Assembly (NCBI RefSeq): GCF_000378205.1
Contig: NZ_KB899420.1
Coordinates: 62,001 to 126,000 of the forward strand
Length of the DNA stretch: 64,000 nucleotides
Direction of reading: 5' to 3'
Source of the DNA: Sediminispirochaeta bajacaliforniensis DSM 16054
GTDB lineage: Bacteria > Spirochaetota > Spirochaetia > DSM-16054 > Sediminispirochaetaceae
Shown in pieces: positions 35,215-43,178 of this stretch. The position numbers and the translations under genes were made by a program. Position 1 is the first letter of the stretch; every line of letters begins with the position of its first letter. Below the pieces are notes generated by a model. The model worked only from the letters and a program-made list of their open reading frames with translations. It was not told the DNA's origin and ran no database searches.

Positions 35215-36011
35215 AGCTGCTGCAACTTCCCCCTGTCTGGAAGGGGCTTTTGCTATTGGTGGCAGGCGGGTTCCTCTTTCCCGTCACAGGTGTCTACATC
35301 GTCCGTATGAACCTGCTTTCGATCCGTTTCATGATGATGCATTCACTCATGCTCGGAGGCGCCATCGCCCTGGCCGCAGACCTTTCACCCGTCGGCGTAA
35401 CAACGGCGGTGAACGTCCTGCTGGTATTTCTGCTCGTATGGCTCTCCCGAAGCGGCGGCATGGAGATGGGCAGGGTCAACCTCTTTCTCATGATCCTGAG
35501 TATCGGCCTTGCCAGTATCCTTATGTACGCCTTCCACGTCCCGGCGAAGGATACGATGAATCTGCTCTGGGGCAGCCCCTTTACCGTCGGCTGGGATGAT
35601 TTTATCTCGGTCGGGCTTCTGGGCCTGGTCGTGATCGTTTATCAGGCCCGCTATGTCCGCCAGATCCGGGCGGTCTTCTTCGACCCGGACATTGCCTTTA
35701 CCTCCGGGGTCAATGAAAGTGCACACACCTATTTCATTGTCGGACTAACGGCCCTTGCGGTTGCGGCCGCCATGAAGCTCATGGGTGCCTTTCTCATGGA
35801 TGCACTTATTCTGCTTCCGGCCATCATTGCATCCTCCCAGGCTTCCAGCATGAAATCGGTCTTTCTCCGGGCCTCCTTTCTGGGAGCTGGCCTCAGCCTT
35901 ACCGGCTTCTTCGTCGCATTGCTTCTGAACTGGCCGGTGAGTGGAACCATTGCCGTTTTAGCCTCCATCGTTATGGGGATTAATCTAATAAAAAGGAGAT
36001 GTTATGCGTAA
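35208..36011 (+). CDS. Zinc/manganese ABC transporter permease (ABC-3 family)
   Basis: 267 aa with about eight hydrophobic segments, matching ZnuB/TroC permeases: GVYIVRMNLLSIRFMMMHSL near the start, LWGSPFTVGWDD in the middle and MGAFLMDALILLPAIIAS in the conserved late helix pair. It forms the membrane channel for metal taken up by the ATPase and binding protein on either side. It overlaps both neighbours (7 and 8 bases), so the three are translated as a unit. Whether the metal is zinc or manganese cannot be told. Confidence 0.85.
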   Translation: MLELLQLPPVWKGLLLLVAGGFLFPVTGVYIVRMNLLSIRFMMMHSLMLGGAIALAADLSPVGVTTAVNVLLVFLLVWLSRSGGMEMGRVNLFLMILSIGLASILMYAFHVPAKDTMNLLWGSPFTVGWDDFISVGLLGLVVIVYQARYVRQIRAVFFDPDIAFTSGVNESAHTYFIVGLTALAVAAAMKLMGAFLMDALILLPAIIASSQASSMKSVFLRASFLGAGLSLTGFFVALLLNWPVSGTIAVLASIVMGINLIKRRCYA

Positions 36012-36735
36012 GTTTTTATTGATCTGTTTTGTCGTCCTGATGCCCTTCTCACTTGCGGCACAAAATGTCGTTGCCTCCACCAGCTGGACCGCCGCCTTTG
36101 CCATGGCAGCCGGCGCCGACTCAGTCACCTTCCTCGCTCCGGCGGAGATGACCCACCCTGCAGAATACGAGCTCATGCCTTCCGATATTCCGAAAGTGGC
36201 CAAGGCCGACTATTTTGTGTATGCAGGATATGAGGTAATGATGGACGAAATCAACAAAACCCTTTCGGGCGACAGCTCAAAGGGAATCCAAATCGTCACC
36301 CAGTACGATTGGGAGACCATGGAACAGTCGGTTATGACCATTGCCAGACGCATGGGAACCATAGAGAAGGCAAAGGAAAACCTTGAAGCATTACAAGCCT
36401 TGTACGAACAGGCGGCACAAAAAGCAAAGGAAAGCGGTCTTGCCGGGCAGAAGGCCCTTGTCCATCGCTACCAGGTGCCCTTTGCCCAAACCCTTGGGCT
36501 TGAGGTCGTCGGCAGCTTCGGCCCCCAACCCCTGACCCTCGGCCAGATCAATCAGTTCAAGGATTCCGATGCCACCATCATCCTGGACAACATTCATAAC
36601 CCCATTGCAAAGCCCCTGCAGGAGATCCTCCCCAAAGCGACATGCTTCACACTCATCAATTTTCCTGGAACCAAGGGAACAAAAACCATCAACGATGTAA
36701 TTTCATACAATCTTACGGTGGTGACAAAAAAATAG
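36004..36735 (+). CDS. Short metal-binding protein of the ZnuA/TroA type
   Basis: 243 aa with a signal peptide (MRKFLLICFVVLMPFSLAAQ). The N-lobe metal motif MTHPAEYELMPSDI (His51, Asp61) matches TroA-like proteins, and a second His lies in ALVHRYQVPF with Asp in LDNIHNP. It is 50 or more residues shorter than typical ZnuA and lacks a His-rich loop, so the C-lobe is reduced. It delivers a divalent metal to the permease. GGAGATGTT precedes the ATG, and it overlaps the permease by 8 bases. It ends the operon. Confidence 0.78.
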   Translation: MRKFLLICFVVLMPFSLAAQNVVASTSWTAAFAMAAGADSVTFLAPAEMTHPAEYELMPSDIPKVAKADYFVYAGYEVMMDEINKTLSGDSSKGIQIVTQYDWETMEQSVMTIARRMGTIEKAKENLEALQALYEQAAQKAKESGLAGQKALVHRYQVPFAQTLGLEVVGSFGPQPLTLGQINQFKDSDATIILDNIHNPIAKPLQEILPKATCFTLINFPGTKGTKTINDVISYNLTVVTKK

Positions 36736-36749
36736 TTGCAGCCGATCAT

Positions 36750-36791
36750 AACCCGAGGCCGGTACTAAGCTACTAACGCCGGTCGCGGGTT
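36750..36791. repeat. Long-loop inverted repeat between convergent genes
   Basis: AACCCG (36750-36755) pairs with CGGGTT (36786-36791), with inner CCGG repeats (36759-36762 and 36779-36782) able to pair. There is no U-tract in either direction, so it is a possible but unproven terminator between the metal operon and the DUF234 ATPase gene. Confidence 0.3.
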
Positions 36792-36811
36792 CGGTCACGA
36801 TGCTATACCGG

Positions 36812-38146
36812 TTATAAACCTTCATTTTTCACTACATGATCTATATCCTGCAAGCCAAGTCCAATATATTCTTTTTCATATTCTTTATAGTTCTTAATCA
36901 AATTCTGTGACTTTTCCTTTAACTCGGTTATGTTAATTTTATCTTTATTCAACTTTACTTCTGCCATCTTTATTCTTTTATTCAATTCATCAATGCAGAC
37001 TATATCGATTTCATTCTGATTCCCTTTTTCCCAGTAATTTCCTATCTCCATATATTTCCCAGAGTTTCGATAGATTTCCTGATAAAGTTTTTCAAGTATA
37101 GGGCCACTATAACTTTTCAGAGTTTCTTTCAATTTATTTCGTATATATTCATAATTATTATTCTCAATGGCCGTTCTATATTTATATACATATCGAAACC
37201 AGAATTTCAAAAAATTATCACTTATACAATATTTCTGGATTCTTCCCGTTGGTTTTGCTCCTATAGGCTTTATCTTTCCAACGATATTATAATCAGTTAC
37301 TAATTTCTCTAAATACCCTCCAATGTCCTTTTCTAATATTGATTCAATTTCACTTCGTGAAGTTCGTCCTTCTGATAGAAGCTCTAAAATAGAAAAATAG
37401 GTTCCATATTCTTTCCCAAATTCTTCTATTAGAATCGTTCGCCCTTCCTCTATGAACGGTGAATCTACTTCAAAATAAAATCTCAATATTTCTTCTTCAC
37501 TAAATTTCTTATTTGCTAATAATATTTCCTGATAGCGTGGAACCCCGCCTGTAAGTAGGTAGTTTATGAATAAGTTCTCATTACTATATCTATTCTCATC
37601 TTCCAATATTTCTTTTATTACATGTGGAGGGAATGGTTTTAGATACATTACTCTATCTGCCCTTCCAAATAGAGGTTCTTTACTGTCCTTAAATATTTTA
37701 GTCATTAATGAATAAACTGATCCTATACAGATGAGGTGTATATTTGATGTATCCTTATATTGATCCCATACGTTCTGTACGTCTGAATATACTGATCGGT
37801 TTATTTGGAAAAACTCCTGAAATTCATCTAATATTACAACAATTTTCTCGTTCTGACCGATATCCATTATTATCTTGAATACATCTTTAAACCTACGAAC
37901 GTTTCCGTATATAGGGATATCGAACTTTTCTTTTATTGCCTGAGTAAACTCCTCACACAGAAGTACCTCATCTTTTTTTGAAACAAACAAATATAGAGTT
38001 TTTTTTCCTTTTGAATAAAGTTTTGACAGCGATGTTTTCCCTATTCTTCTTCTCCCCGTTATCACTGTCATTATCGATGTATCTCGGACTTGTTTATATT
38101 GTGTTTCGAGTATTTCTAATTCGCGTTCTCTTGCATAGAATTTCAT
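36812..38146 (-). CDS. AAA-type ATPase with DUF234 domain
   Basis: 444 aa. The P-loop GRRRIGKTSL is at residues 31-40, with Walker B VVILDEFQEF at about 101-110 and sensor-like CIGSVYSLM. The C-terminal part is the DUF234/restriction-like fold seen in archaeal-type ATPases (SDNFLKFWFRYVY, EIDIVCIDELNKRIKMAEVKL, where Glu/Asp/Lys resemble a nuclease core). Function is not established for this family. It is strikingly AT-rich and Lys/Ile/Glu-rich compared with its neighbours, which suggests transfer. Palindromes lie at its 5' side. Confidence 0.82.
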   Translation of the reverse strand: MKFYARERELEILETQYKQVRDTSIMTVITGRRRIGKTSLSKLYSKGKKTLYLFVSKKDEVLLCEEFTQAIKEKFDIPIYGNVRRFKDVFKIIMDIGQNEKIVVILDEFQEFFQINRSVYSDVQNVWDQYKDTSNIHLICIGSVYSLMTKIFKDSKEPLFGRADRVMYLKPFPPHVIKEILEDENRYSNENLFINYLLTGGVPRYQEILLANKKFSEEEILRFYFEVDSPFIEEGRTILIEEFGKEYGTYFSILELLSEGRTSRSEIESILEKDIGGYLEKLVTDYNIVGKIKPIGAKPTGRIQKYCISDNFLKFWFRYVYKYRTAIENNNYEYIRNKLKETLKSYSGPILEKLYQEIYRNSGKYMEIGNYWEKGNQNEIDIVCIDELNKRIKMAEVKLNKDKINITELKEKSQNLIKNYKEYEKEYIGLGLQDIDHVVKNEGL

Positions 38147-38162
38147 TCCAAACCCTTATATA

Positions 38163-38202
38163 GTAATATATATTACTGTAACATGTGTTACTATATATTA
38201 CA
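38163..38202. repeat. Palindromic sites upstream of the DUF234 ATPase gene
   Basis: GTAATATATATTAC (38163-38176) is a perfect 14-base palindrome. TTACTATATATTACA (38188-38202) is a close, imperfect copy 12 bases on. They lie 17 to 56 bases before the ATPase start and look like operator sites. Confidence 0.5.
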
Positions 38203-38233
38203 ATCGAAAATATCCCTAATGATGAATTCGGCT

Positions 38234-38263
38234 GCTTATCGGCTCGACTCCGGACAGATAAGC
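38234..38263 (-). repeat. Hairpin after the Crp/Fnr gene
   Basis: GCTTATC (38234-38240) pairs with GATAAGC (38257-38263), flanked by GGC/GCC. It lies just after the regulator stop on the minus strand without a U-run. It is a possible terminator. Confidence 0.4.
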
Positions 38264-38269
38264 CGTCAC

Positions 38270-38881
38270 TCAAGTGCGGGGGGGCCCAGATTTCTTTATT
38301 GTCGCCCGTATCCTGCTCAGTGAAACCGCAGTTATCCCCAAATATGAGGCTATATGGTATTGGGGAATCCTTTCTTCATAACCGGGATAATCCTGGAGGA
38401 AGCGGAGGTACCGTGTTGTCGCATCATCGAGCAGCAAAGATCGCTCCCGCTGCTCTTTTTCTATAAACAATTTCGTAACATAATTCTTTATCAATTCATT
38501 CCAGCAGGGGTGGCCCTTTTCGGCCCTCCGATAATCATCGAAACTTGCACTTGTATACAAGACTTCGGAATCCTCCAGCGCCTGGATGGAATACCAAATT
38601 TCTTTCTTTTCAAGAAATGGAGAATATCCGGAAAGAAACTGACCTGTTCTTCGAAACGACAAGGTCTTTTCATTTCCCGAACTATCGATACAGTAGACTC
38701 TGAAAAAACCTGAGTAGATGAATGCGAGGCTACTTGTACTGTCCCCTGCCCGCAGGAAAAAATCATGTTTATCAATACACTTCGACCGCAGCTTCGTTAT
38801 AATCATATCCATCTCTTCATCAGGGATATCTGCATATTTCCCCAATTTTTCAAAGAGAAAGGCCTTTATATCTGCAGTCAT
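38270..38881 (-). CDS. Crp/Fnr-family transcriptional regulator
   Basis: 203 aa. Residues about 25-120 form a cyclic-nucleotide-binding-like barrel (FFLRAGDSTSSLAFIYSGFFRVY, RTGQFLSGYSPFL). The C-terminal helix-turn-helix IPQYHIASYLGITAVSLSRIRATIKK is of the Crp type. No FNR cysteine cluster is seen. The C-terminus is short and ends soon after the recognition helix. GAGGG precedes the ATG, and the acyltransferase gene ends 25 bases upstream on the same strand, so the two may be co-transcribed. The ligand is unknown. Confidence 0.8.
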   Translation of the reverse strand: MTADIKAFLFEKLGKYADIPDEEMDMIITKLRSKCIDKHDFFLRAGDSTSSLAFIYSGFFRVYCIDSSGNEKTLSFRRTGQFLSGYSPFLEKKEIWYSIQALEDSEVLYTSASFDDYRRAEKGHPCWNELIKNYVTKLFIEKEQRERSLLLDDATTRYLRFLQDYPGYEERIPQYHIASYLGITAVSLSRIRATIKKSGPPRT

Positions 38882-38906
38882 TTAAGTACCCTCGATATCG
38901 ATGTTC

Positions 38907-40052
38907 CTATTTTCGTATGGAACAAATATAACAAAAAAAGCTATTTCGCTTAAGAACACACTCAAAAAGAAGCGTAAACACAAGATAGGTACTGATCGTT
39001 GACAACCCCCACACAAGGTAGTGATTCATGTTGCTCTTTAACAGAAAGAAGTTGATAAACGTAATAATAGCATAGTGAAACACATACAAGGCGAAAGAAC
39101 TTTTGGAAAGATATGCTAAAAGGGGGCTATTCTTGTAGAAATGGGTTTTGGCGAATCCCAGAATAAAAAGAATTAATGCATAAGCGGCTATTCCCCACAA
39201 CATAGCAACAAGCACCTCTTTGCCGTAGCCCTCGGGAATAAAAGAACAAAATCGCTTTACGTAGAGATATACAAGGCTTGATATCGCTCCTATGGTTCCG
39301 TACAGTTTGCTATGCCGGGCCATAACCCTAAAAATATCCTTCGACTGTCCCATGATGTAGCCAAAAATAAAAAGAGAAAAATACACTGCCTCGTTGGCCC
39401 AATCACCAATAAGCGATTGATAACCGGGGAAAAAGGGTCGCAGGCTCATCTCGAATATGACAATCACGACTCCCGGAAGTAAAATACTGTATTTTCCTGC
39501 AAGAAATCCGTTGATCTTTGCAACTATGCCTAACCTCTCCTTCAGAAAGACACAGATCGGAAGGCCGATAAGTGAGAAAACAAAAAGGTAGCCGCAATAC
39601 CAGAGTTGTGCCCAAAAAAGATACTGGTGCAATTTCAGAAAAAATTGGGGATAAAACGCAAAGAAAGAACCGGTAAACCCGTACCTGGTGGTGGCAAGGA
39701 CATACCCGGAAAGAGGGCCGATGGTCAAAACCAGAAAAACAATCGGTAAAATCAGCCGCTTGAACCGTTCGACAATAAACTCCTTCGGAGTTCTCTTTCT
39801 TAGCCCCAGATATACCGAGATTCCGGAAATGAAAAAAAGTATTCTCATAAACCAAAGGTTGAGGAAATCGGACATCAGGATATAGAACCACGAGTCTATC
39901 TTAGGTTCGATATAGATATAGGCATGCCCGATGTGGGAAAAGCTTACCGCCGTATGGTATGGCACCAATAACAAAACGACACTCACTTTGATCCAATCCA
40001 GGAAATATTCTCGTTGCGTGCCTTTTCTTAGGATCTGTTTCTGTTCGATCAT
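38907..40052 (-). CDS. Membrane acyltransferase (acyltransferase 3 family)
   Basis: About 381 aa with ten or more hydrophobic segments. The N-terminal motif YFLDWIKVSVVLLLVPYHTAVSF carries the conserved His of acyltransferase 3 proteins, followed by RILFFISGISVYLGLRKR. C-terminal SSFALYVFHYAIITFINFF fits too. Members acylate sugars or lipids of the envelope; MdoC-like proteins are the closest in layout. ATG 40052 follows AAGGGG; an ATG at 40076 is an alternative. No other polysaccharide genes are adjacent, so the substrate is open. Confidence 0.82.
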   Translation of the reverse strand: MIEQKQILRKGTQREYFLDWIKVSVVLLLVPYHTAVSFSHIGHAYIYIEPKIDSWFYILMSDFLNLWFMRILFFISGISVYLGLRKRTPKEFIVERFKRLILPIVFLVLTIGPLSGYVLATTRYGFTGSFFAFYPQFFLKLHQYLFWAQLWYCGYLFVFSLIGLPICVFLKERLGIVAKINGFLAGKYSILLPGVVIVIFEMSLRPFFPGYQSLIGDWANEAVYFSLFIFGYIMGQSKDIFRVMARHSKLYGTIGAISSLVYLYVKRFCSFIPEGYGKEVLVAMLWGIAAYALILFILGFAKTHFYKNSPLLAYLSKSSFALYVFHYAIITFINFFLLKSNMNHYLVWGLSTISTYLVFTLLFECVLKRNSFFCYICSIRK

Positions 40053-40147
40053 ATTCAATGTGCCCCTTGTAGACATTGTTTAGATAGAACGTACAGAAAC
40101 CTAACCATAAAATCATTAACATAGGATAATAGTTGGCACGAATACGA

Positions 40148-40873
40148 TCACTGGTAAGAGGAAAACCGGATAATAGAGGGATCGGGCTCTGCCGGATTTG
40201 GGCTGGTAATGGTCTCGACCAACATCACCAACGCACCGGGGAAGTATTCCACCATCATGTTGGCATTGGCCGGTTCGTTTTCAACAGCAAAAACTATGTG
40301 CTCGTTTTCGGCAAGACGGCGACAGGCATCCTGTTTGAAAGAGAGATCGGGTATGGCTGCATCCGGCTTAAAAAGAAAGCGGGTATGTTCATCGACGGGG
40401 ATATTGTGGGCCTGAAACGAAGCGATGGTCCCGGCACTCATATTCTCCTTGTCCCTGCCGGTAAGATAGACGATTGTCAGGCCCTGTTTCCTAATCGCCT
40501 GCAAAAATTCCCTCACACCGGCATAGGGCCTATCATAGGCAAGGTAGGAATCGGTAAAAAAACGCTGCCGCCAGAATCGACGGAGCGCCCGGGATTCCGC
40601 GTCGGTAAGCTGGATGCGACCGGAAAGGGGGGTAAAGACATTCCAGCCGCACGCCTCCGGCCCGATCGTATCAACTATCGGCCGTAAGCAGGGAATAATC
40701 GAGACTGCCTCCTTAAGAATTTGGTAATTGCGGGGGATGGTATCCATCACCGTGCCATCGATATCAAAGAGGGCAATACCTTCCTGCAGATGCAGGCCCA
40801 GATACGTCTCAATCCATTGAAGGCTTATTCCCGAAATATGGTTGTCTGCTGTGGGTTCAGGCTTCCGGCTCAA
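40148..40873 (-). CDS. HAD-superfamily hydrolase
   Basis: 241 aa. Motif I ALFDIDGTVMDT (Asp37, Asp39), motif II TIVYLTGRDKEN and a late Asn/Glu segment VFAVENEPANANMM in place of the usual GD-x3-D motif are seen, so it is a HAD phosphatase-like protein. The cap region (about 60-110) contains Trp/Arg-rich sequence. It is the last gene of the RpiR-controlled transporter operon and overlaps the upstream hypothetical gene by 17 bases. It may dephosphorylate an operon intermediate. Confidence 0.72.
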   Translation of the reverse strand: MSRKPEPTADNHISGISLQWIETYLGLHLQEGIALFDIDGTVMDTIPRNYQILKEAVSIIPCLRPIVDTIGPEACGWNVFTPLSGRIQLTDAESRALRRFWRQRFFTDSYLAYDRPYAGVREFLQAIRKQGLTIVYLTGRDKENMSAGTIASFQAHNIPVDEHTRFLFKPDAAIPDLSFKQDACRRLAENEHIVFAVENEPANANMMVEYFPGALVMLVETITSPNPAEPDPSIIRFSSYQ

Positions 40874-41363
40874 GGCTGAACTCCCCCTTTTCTGTTACTA
40901 CTATTGCATGACAACGCCAAAATTCTATGGCGGATGATAACTGATCGAGGGTGATGGCGGGATCATGGATCTCCCGTGGAGCGCTGCGTCCCGGATAGAT
41001 CGTATGAATAAGGAAGCTATCTTCTTTTCTCCAGCCCCACAGGCACACCCAGCGTGTAAGTTCCTTTTCGGCAAAGATGAGATGAGAAGGGATAGCCCGC
41101 CCCCGTCTAAATGCCCAAAAGGATTCGTCCTTCTTGTCTGCTTCGGGGCGAACTACTTTCAGGCCGCTTCGTCCGACAGGCTCTTCCAATTCACACTCCA
41201 AAACAATGGGCTTATCGCTCTTCGATGCAGCCTGAAAGGGAGGCAGAAAGCCATGCAGCTCCTCTAATATCTCCCCGACCGGTCGAATAAAATCATCTTG
41301 ATGTGCCTCAAAGTGCTTGGGGTCGGCCCATTGCCAGCACACGGTTTCCGTAGCTTTTTTCAT
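40857..41363 (-). CDS. Uncharacterised small cytoplasmic protein in sugar operon
   Basis: 168 aa from ATG 41363, which overlaps the permease stop (ATGA); longer readings up to 41471 run into the permease gene. I do not recognise a family. There is no signal peptide or membrane segment. It is Trp- and acid-rich (CWQWADPKHFEAHQDD, WVCLWGWRKEDSF) and ends in a conserved-looking DQLSSAIEFWRCHAIVVTEK. Its tight coupling on both sides (4 and 17 bases) shows it belongs to the transporter operon. A sugar- or phosphate-handling role is possible but unproven. Confidence 0.6.
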   Translation of the reverse strand: MKKATETVCWQWADPKHFEAHQDDFIRPVGEILEELHGFLPPFQAASKSDKPIVLECELEEPVGRSGLKVVRPEADKKDESFWAFRRGRAIPSHLIFAEKELTRWVCLWGWRKEDSFLIHTIYPGRSAPREIHDPAITLDQLSSAIEFWRCHAIVVTEKGEFSLEPEA

Positions 41364-42232
41364 TTCAACCCCGAACTCATATAGCCTTCCATAAATCGCT
41401 TTTGGAAGATAAGGAAAAGAACGACAAGGGGCAAAGCCACAATCAGTGTCGCCGCAGACATCAATCCCCACTGAGCTCCGATCTCTCCGAGCTGCGTAAA
41501 ACGGGCAAGCCCCACCGTCAGCGGCCGGGAGGCATCACTGCGAGTGATGATAAGGGGCCAAAGCAGACTGTTCCAGTGCCAGTTTATCGAAGATATCGAA
41601 AAGGCTATCACCGCAGGAGTGGCCATGGGCAGGTAGATGTGCCAAAGGATACGGTACCAGCTGCAACCGTCGACCAGCGCGGCGTCGCCATAGTCTCTGG
41701 GAATACCAAGAAAGCTTTGACGCAGGAGAAAGACACCAAAGGCGCTTCCCCAAAAGGGGACAGCCATTGCCGCGATGTGGTCATACAGGCCGAGGACCCG
41801 GATGGTCTGGAAATTCGGTACCAGCAGCGCAACGGTGGGAATCATCATCTGCGTAAGGATGAGGGTGAATAAGATGCGCTCACCACGAAAGCGATAAAAG
41901 GAAAAGGCAAAGGCAGCCAGGCTGCTGGTTACCAACTGGACAGCAAGGACCATGACAACCAGTATCAGGGTATTACGGAAATAGAGGGCAAAGGGAGCCA
42001 GAGAAAAGGCCCGCAGGTAGTTTCCAAGGCTCAAAGCCGAACCAAACCAAATCTGTCCACGGGCAAATGGCTCGGAAGCAGGCCGAAGGCTTGCAATCAG
42101 CGACCAGATGAGGGGCATGGACCACAGAAGGGCAAGGCAGAGGCCAAGGGCGGCCGCAATCCAACGCAGTACACGTGCGCTAACCCGGGGCTGTTTTTTC
42201 GAGCCGGAACTAACAGCATGGATATCAGACAT
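41360..42232 (-). CDS. CUT1 sugar ABC transporter permease, MalG/UgpE type
   Basis: About 290 aa with six hydrophobic segments and the EAA loop DYGDAALVDGCSWYRILWHI followed by YLPMATPAV. I chose ATG 42232 (MSDIHAV), preceded by GGGAGG; the frame extends to 42268 inside the neighbouring permease. It overlaps the MalF-type gene by 8 bases. It imports the sugar bound by the 43179 protein, again with no ATPase gene in the operon. Confidence 0.87.
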   Translation of the reverse strand: MSDIHAVSSGSKKQPRVSARVLRWIAAALGLCLALLWSMPLIWSLIASLRPASEPFARGQIWFGSALSLGNYLRAFSLAPFALYFRNTLILVVMVLAVQLVTSSLAAFAFSFYRFRGERILFTLILTQMMIPTVALLVPNFQTIRVLGLYDHIAAMAVPFWGSAFGVFLLRQSFLGIPRDYGDAALVDGCSWYRILWHIYLPMATPAVIAFSISSINWHWNSLLWPLIITRSDASRPLTVGLARFTQLGEIGAQWGLMSAATLIVALPLVVLFLIFQKRFMEGYMSSGLK

Positions 42233-43106
42233 CCTTCGACCTCCCTTCGCTGAAGATGAAATTCGCAATGGTGAACATCAAAAGAACGAGGATCAGAATC
42301 ACCGTAATGGCCGAAGCCTGTCCCACATTCAGGCTCTCAAAGCGTACCTGCCAAAGGTGGTAGAGCAAAAGGGAACTCCGCTCGCTGGGGCCTCCCTGGG
42401 TCATCACGAAGACATGGTCCACGGTTCGAAAGGCACCGATAACGGCCACGGTAGTGACAAAAAGGGTGGTCCTTCGCAGCAGCGGCAGGGTAAAGCGGAA
42501 AAAGGTGATCACAGGCCCCGCCCCTTCGATTTCCAGGGCTTCATAGACATCCTTCGGGAGATTTTGTACCCCGGCAAGATAAAAAATCATATAAAATCCC
42601 GTATCCTTCCAGAACGCAACGATAACCATCGCCCACAGGGCCATGTCGGGGTTTCCAATCCAGTTTTCCGGCCCCGAATAGCCGAAAAGGCGAAGAAACG
42701 AGTTAAAGAGACCATAGTCGGGGGTAAAAAAGAAAAGCCAGATCGTTGCGGCAGATACCATGGGAAGGATGGTGGGATGAAAAATCGCAACCCTGAGCCT
42801 GGCAAAACGCTTTTTTCGCAACCAGAGGGCGAGAAAAAGCGAGGCCACAACCATGGCGGGAACAAGAACCACCACGTAACGCACCGTATTGGACATGATG
42901 AGCCGAAACTGCTGGCTTTCAAAGAGATCCCGGTAATTTCCCAAGCCGAAGAACTGAGGATCCCGATACTTTGGAATGTTGAGACGATGCTGATACAAGC
43001 TGCCGACGATACTTGAGATACTGGGATAAACGGTGAAGATGAGAACAAAAACCAGCGTAGGCAGAATCAAAAGATAGGGAAGGAGGGGGTGTGATTTTCG
43101 AATCAT
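42225..43106 (-). CDS. CUT1 sugar ABC transporter permease, MalF/UgpA type
   Basis: About 293 aa with six hydrophobic segments. The EAA-like loop reads DVYEALEIEGAGPVITFFRF, followed by TLPLLRR. ATG 43106 has GGAG 5 bases before it; a GTG at 43112 is an alternative. The gap to the binding-protein gene (72 bases) holds small GC-rich hairpins such as ACCGG/CCGGT at 43145-43157. It pairs with the MalG-type permease. Confidence 0.87.
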   Translation of the reverse strand: MIRKSHPLLPYLLILPTLVFVLIFTVYPSISSIVGSLYQHRLNIPKYRDPQFFGLGNYRDLFESQQFRLIMSNTVRYVVVLVPAMVVASLFLALWLRKKRFARLRVAIFHPTILPMVSAATIWLFFFTPDYGLFNSFLRLFGYSGPENWIGNPDMALWAMVIVAFWKDTGFYMIFYLAGVQNLPKDVYEALEIEGAGPVITFFRFTLPLLRRTTLFVTTVAVIGAFRTVDHVFVMTQGGPSERSSLLLYHLWQVRFESLNVGQASAITVILILVLLMFTIANFIFSEGRSKDV

Positions 43107-43178
43107 GGGCACTCCGAACCGCCCCCGCCACCAGCCCCGAAGGGACCGGGTGCCGGTAAGCGGGAATGGTGTTGGCTG

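Noticed and set aside
36781-36800. T-arm-like GGTTCGGTC pointing to a tRNA
   Set aside because: No acceptor stem, D-arm or anticodon arm could be laid out around it.
42108-43016. 302-aa plus-strand open frame over the MalF/MalG-type genes
   Set aside because: Arg/Gly/His-rich shadow of two obvious permease genes.
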